Shown piece after piece: positions 61,160 to 64,000 of a stretch of DNA of 64,000 nt. The notes under the pieces were generated by a model that did not search any database, was not told the DNA's origin, and saw only the letters and a list, made by a program, of their open reading frames with translations. Every line of letters starts with the position of its first letter. The first letter of the stretch is position 1. The position numbers and the translations under genes are program-made. The stretch lies in the NCBI RefSeq assembly GCF_001625195.1, contig NC_054391.1:1302001-1366000 (forward strand). The letters run 5' to 3'. Source of the DNA: Drechmeria coniospora (lineage: Eukaryota; Ascomycota; Sordariomycetes; Hypocreales; Ophiocordycipitaceae).

Positions 61160-61489
61160 ATGTCGCCCAAGTCGGAAGCTACCTACTACCTCTTGCCCGA
61201 TCTCTGCGCCCTCGACACGTCAGCCCGAGAGCTCGAGCTCGACGCCCATGCTTGGGTCCAGCCCACCATCATCGATGATGACGACCTGACTTTTGGCGGC
61301 AAGCCGCTGAGCGCCTGGTACGAAGAGGAGCGCAGCCGGCTCAGCAGCAGCGCCGCGAGCAGCGACGACGACCAGTGCGAGGAGCGACGCGGCCGCGAGC
61401 GCACCAGGAGGCACCGCAAGGACGGGAGCGCCAAGTCCTATCACCACCACCACCACCACCACAGCCACCACGGCCACGATCAGAAATGA
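61160..61489 (+). CDS. Small acidic protein with natural poly-His tail, unknown function
   Basis: A single-exon frame of 109 residues starting at an ATG in excellent context (CCACCATGTC). I do not recognise a named family, though the block AWVQPTIIDDDDLTFGGKPL followed by SAWYEEERSR (about 31-60) has the look of a conserved short fungal protein. After it come a Ser/Asp patch, an Arg-rich segment (RRGRERTRRHRK) and a C-terminal run of seven His at 95-101 within YHHHHHHHSHHGHDQK, a potential metal-binding tail. There is no signal peptide or membrane segment. An alternative in-frame start at 60812 would add 116 low-complexity residues, but I prefer 61160 because the upstream part is CT-rich leader-like. 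Confidence 0.65.
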   Translation: MSPKSEATYYLLPDLCALDTSARELELDAHAWVQPTIIDDDDLTFGGKPLSAWYEEERSRLSSSAASSDDDQCEERRGRERTRRHRKDGSAKSYHHHHHHHSHHGHDQK

Positions 61490-63417
61490 TTTCGCACCCT
61501 CTCCTCGCATCCCAATCTCCTCGCCGTCGGCTGGTCCGGCGTTGGACGAGGCGCTGGTGCCGCGTCCGCGACACGGATCCCCGCCACTTTCTTCGTCATG
61601 GTCAAGCGATACAATAGCATCGGTTCCCTTCCAGGAGCCCCGGGGTTTTCCTTTTCGCCTTCAAATACATCATCGTTGCCATCATTTCGCTTTATCAAGA
61701 TACCACAAAACTCCAAGGCAACAACCATCAATACTCTTGTCATAGTCGTCGTCGCCATCATCATTATCGTCATAATCATCATCATCGTCATCGTCATCAT
61801 CGTCATCATCCTCACCATCCTCACCATCCTCACCATCCTCACCATCCCCATCATCCTCACCATTCTCACCATTCATCATCCGTCATCATCCTCATCATCC
61901 CTCACCATCGTTGTCATCGTCTTTCGCCTCTAGCGCGGCAGACTTCCGTCCGTTTGAGATACCTCTTTGTGTTTCATCGCTAGGCTCATTTGCATTGGGA
62001 AGGAAATTCGCATGTTGCACATGGCAGTCGGGACGCGTCGAGGAGCGTGCGCAAGCATGGCCGACCCGATGCGGAAGACTGGAACGGGAGTGACACATGC
62101 CGCAGGCTGCATGTGCGCATACATATACGGATATCGAGTACTATATAACCATGACCCCTTGGTATAGGTCATCGCGGGCCATGGGCATCGCCGCACAGGC
62201 GTACATATATTGTACCTTGACGCGCATTTCATAGCCACAGCTACTTTGGGTAGAGCAGGTACAAGCATACGGAGTCCCTGCAACTAAATAGTGTATACCT
62301 ACTACGTATTGGGGTCTCCGTGCCCCGTGCTGAACAACCAAAGTACCTACTTGACTGCTTGTGAAACTATATCGATGCCGATTGGCCGAAGAGCGAATGC
62401 TTGCATCAGGGGCGCCATGACCGCCAGCCGGACTGCTGCTTGCGACTGCTCCTCCGCCGAGTCGGCCCATTCAGGGATCCCAGTCGCCTACTTTTACAGT
62501 GAGTGCTACTTGTTTGTCATTCCCCTGTGCCATTCATCTGTCTCAACGTTTGATTCTAATTTCCGTCGCAGCCTCGTCACGAAAGCCCCATGCCCAACGG
62601 GCGCACGATGCCGCATAAGCCAGTCATCGTTCGCGCAATGCCCGTACTTGTTGGTCAACCTCATCCCTCCCGCACCGACGACACCCATCACAAGCCCGTG
62701 ATCTTTGTTCCCTGGAAAATGGTACACGACACAGATACAGAATACATGTATGCATGCGGCGTGGCATCGTCGGCTTCCCCGAGACCCCACCGCTATCTCG
62801 GCCATCGGCTGGTCTGGCCGGTGCCATGAACGGTTGCCGTTTCCGAAACGACTATGCGACGAGGGCATTGACTCCAAGTAAGTGTACGTGCACGGAATTG
62901 CCGTGGTCCGTGGTCCGTGGGCCGCCGGCACCGTTCCGTGCCCCGCCCACTTCGGCGGTTCATCTCAAACCAGTGTGGGCAGACGGGGGGGGCGGGCAGC
63001 CCGGCGATCGGCCCATACACACACTCACCCGTCCCGATCGACCCCCCCCCCCAATTTCTCGGCCGGCACGGCTAGAGTGTCATCATCTTCATACAGGCAT
63101 GTATGTATGCATGCACGAGCACGACCGCAATGTACGCACACGCGCGGCGATGACGACCAAGATTAAAAGCTAAGGAATACATCACCAGTCGAGCAAGAGA
63201 TCGGACAAGGTTCTTCCTTGGCCGGGCCTTGACGGTGAGAATAGACGCCGTGGTCAATATAATATGATTGATGTGCATGGCCCACCCCGGCCCTTGATCG
63301 CTTCGTTTCTAGGCAATCCCACTCTCGTTCCCTGATTTTTACACGATACGAGATCGACCCAGACCGCTTAACAAGTTGCCAAGAAATGCGCACGAACCCG
63401 CCATCCGCCAGGCCGGT
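61490..63417. other. Intergenic, with CAT-type microsatellite and GTAC words
   Basis: 61745-61915 is a long imperfect CAT/CATCGT/CACCAT array, likely in the 3' region of the preceding gene. 62100-62350 has moderate GTAC and TACGGA words. There are C-rich runs near 63038. No gene was recognised; frames in the repeat array give Asp/Gly or Ile/Val artefacts. Confidence 0.55.
61745..61915 (+). repeat. Imperfect CAT/CATCGT/CACCAT microsatellite array
   Basis: Successive blocks of CATCAT, CATCGT and TCACCATCC units over about 170 bp. The array is interrupted and compound, suggesting older slippage than the clean (CTGT)n tract. Confidence 0.9.
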
Positions 63418-64000
63418 TCACTCCCAGTCCTTTTCGACGAGCCACTGGTCCTCCAACTTCAGGCGCGTGCCCGTCAACAGGTCGCAGTCGCGATGGCCCC
63501 ATTTGCGGCGGAAGACCTCGCGCCCGGCCTCGGTCAGCACCTCGATGGCCTCGGCGAAGCCGCGCGAAGGATAGTAATAGGGTTCGCCGCGACCGCCCTG
63601 CTGGCCGAGCTGCCAGGTGTTGCGACCGCGCTCGCCGTGCTTGTAGTGGAACATGCGATCGGCCGTGTCGCGCAGCTTGGTCCAGTACGCGCGCGCTTCC
63701 GTCTCGTTGCCCCTGATCTCAGTGCCTCCCTTATTCACCCCGTTCCACGTCTCTCCCTTCTCCGTCTTCTCCGTCTTCTCCGTCTTCTCCGTCTTCTCCG
63801 TCTTCTCCGTCTTTTCCGCCTTCTCCGTCTTCGCCGCCTTCTCCGTCTTCGCCGTCTTCGCCGCATTGTCCTCCGCCCCTCCCTCCTTGCCATCCTCAGC
63901 CTTACCCTTGTCCATTTCCCCTTCCTTCGCCGTCCTCTTAATCATCTTGTTCCCAGTCTTGTCCTCGTCGCCGTCTTCGTCACCGTCCTCGTCACCGTCC
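63418..64000 (-). CDS. C-terminal part of an unrecognised protein, cut by window edge
   Basis: The stop codon is at 63418-63420 and the frame is open to the right edge, giving 193 visible residues. The 5' part lies outside the window. The visible N-terminal half is low complexity: DGDE repeats at the edge, then KTE/KTEKAEK repeats encoded by a 9-bp tandem repeat at about 63755-63880. The last 95 or so residues look globular and well structured (YWTKLRDTADRMFHYKHGER, NTWQLGQQGG, YYYPSRGFAEAIEVLTEAGR, WGHRDCDLL, KLEDQWLVEKDWE). I do not recognise the family. Codon use resembles the other genes here. I infer a real gene because of the structured C-terminal block. Confidence 0.75.
   Translation of the reverse strand, partial: DGDEDGDEDGDEDKTGNKMIKRTAKEGEMDKGKAEDGKEGGAEDNAAKTAKTEKAAKTEKAEKTEKTEKTEKTEKTEKTEKGETWNGVNKGGTEIRGNETEARAYWTKLRDTADRMFHYKHGERGRNTWQLGQQGGRGEPYYYPSRGFAEAIEVLTEAGREVFRRKWGHRDCDLLTGTRLKLEDQWLVEKDWE
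63755..63880 (-). repeat. 9-bp coding tandem repeat (KTE units)
   Basis: On the + strand the unit is CTTCTCCGT, repeated with a few variants (CTTTTCCGC, CTTCGCCGC). Translated on the minus strand it yields Lys-Thr-Glu and Lys-Ala-Glu triplets. It keeps the frame because the unit is nine bases. Confidence 0.9.

Noticed and set aside
61682..61879. Asp-rich or Ile/Val-rich small proteins
   Set aside because: They arise from the CAT-type microsatellite array.

Overview
The window looks like nuclear DNA of a filamentous ascomycete, most likely a Sordariomycete and perhaps Hypocreales; I cannot name the species. The recognisable genes have short introns (about 47-90 bp) with GTRNGT-type donors, CTRAC-like branch sites and CAG/TAG acceptors. 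Coding DNA is GC-rich with C/G at third codon positions, and several genes have pyrimidine-rich leaders. The protein families are typical of filamentous fungi, for example a FWD-1-type F-box/WD40 protein and Cdc24 with a PB1 domain.

Layout. Positions 1-20,000 hold no gene I can identify. The DNA there is GC-moderate and interrupted by islands very rich in GTAC-type palindromic words (GTACGGAGTAC, TACAAGTAC, CATGTACATG), with a 19-copy 20-bp minisatellite at 9.04-9.42 kb and two copies of an approximately 75-bp dispersed repeat. One small secreted-protein-like ORF near 7.0-7.4 kb is only a candidate. From 21 to 39 kb lies the main gene block: a C2H2 zinc-finger protein (+), the YVH1 dual-specificity phosphatase (+), VFA1 (-) and RTT106 (+) in divergent orientation, MRP10 (+), and CDC24 (-) convergent to MRP10. 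From 39 to 45.9 kb the DNA is gene-poor and GTAC-rich. From 45.9 to 54.8 kb come the F-box/WD40 gene (+), VPS60 (-) convergent to it across a (CTGT)n tract, and a large basic Ser/Pro-rich protein of unknown function (+). From 55 to 61 kb I see only a weak candidate exon. A small acidic/His-tailed protein lies at 61.2-61.5 kb, and the C-terminal part of an unrecognised minus-strand gene runs off the right edge.

Functional themes are housekeeping rather than a cluster: ribosome assembly and mitoribosome (YVH1, MRP10), chromatin assembly (RTT106), polarity signalling (CDC24), SCF ubiquitination (FWD-1 type) and ESCRT-III/Vps4 (VFA1, VPS60). All exon joins were deduced by eye from splice signals, reading phase and family similarity; none has been checked against transcripts. 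I found no tRNA, rRNA, intact transposon, CRISPR or secondary-metabolite cluster. The most unusual features are the GTAC-palindrome islands, the dispersed repeat pairs, a GC-AG intron in RTT106, a NAGNAG acceptor in the zinc-finger gene, and an N-terminal/uORF splice choice in the 52-kb gene.
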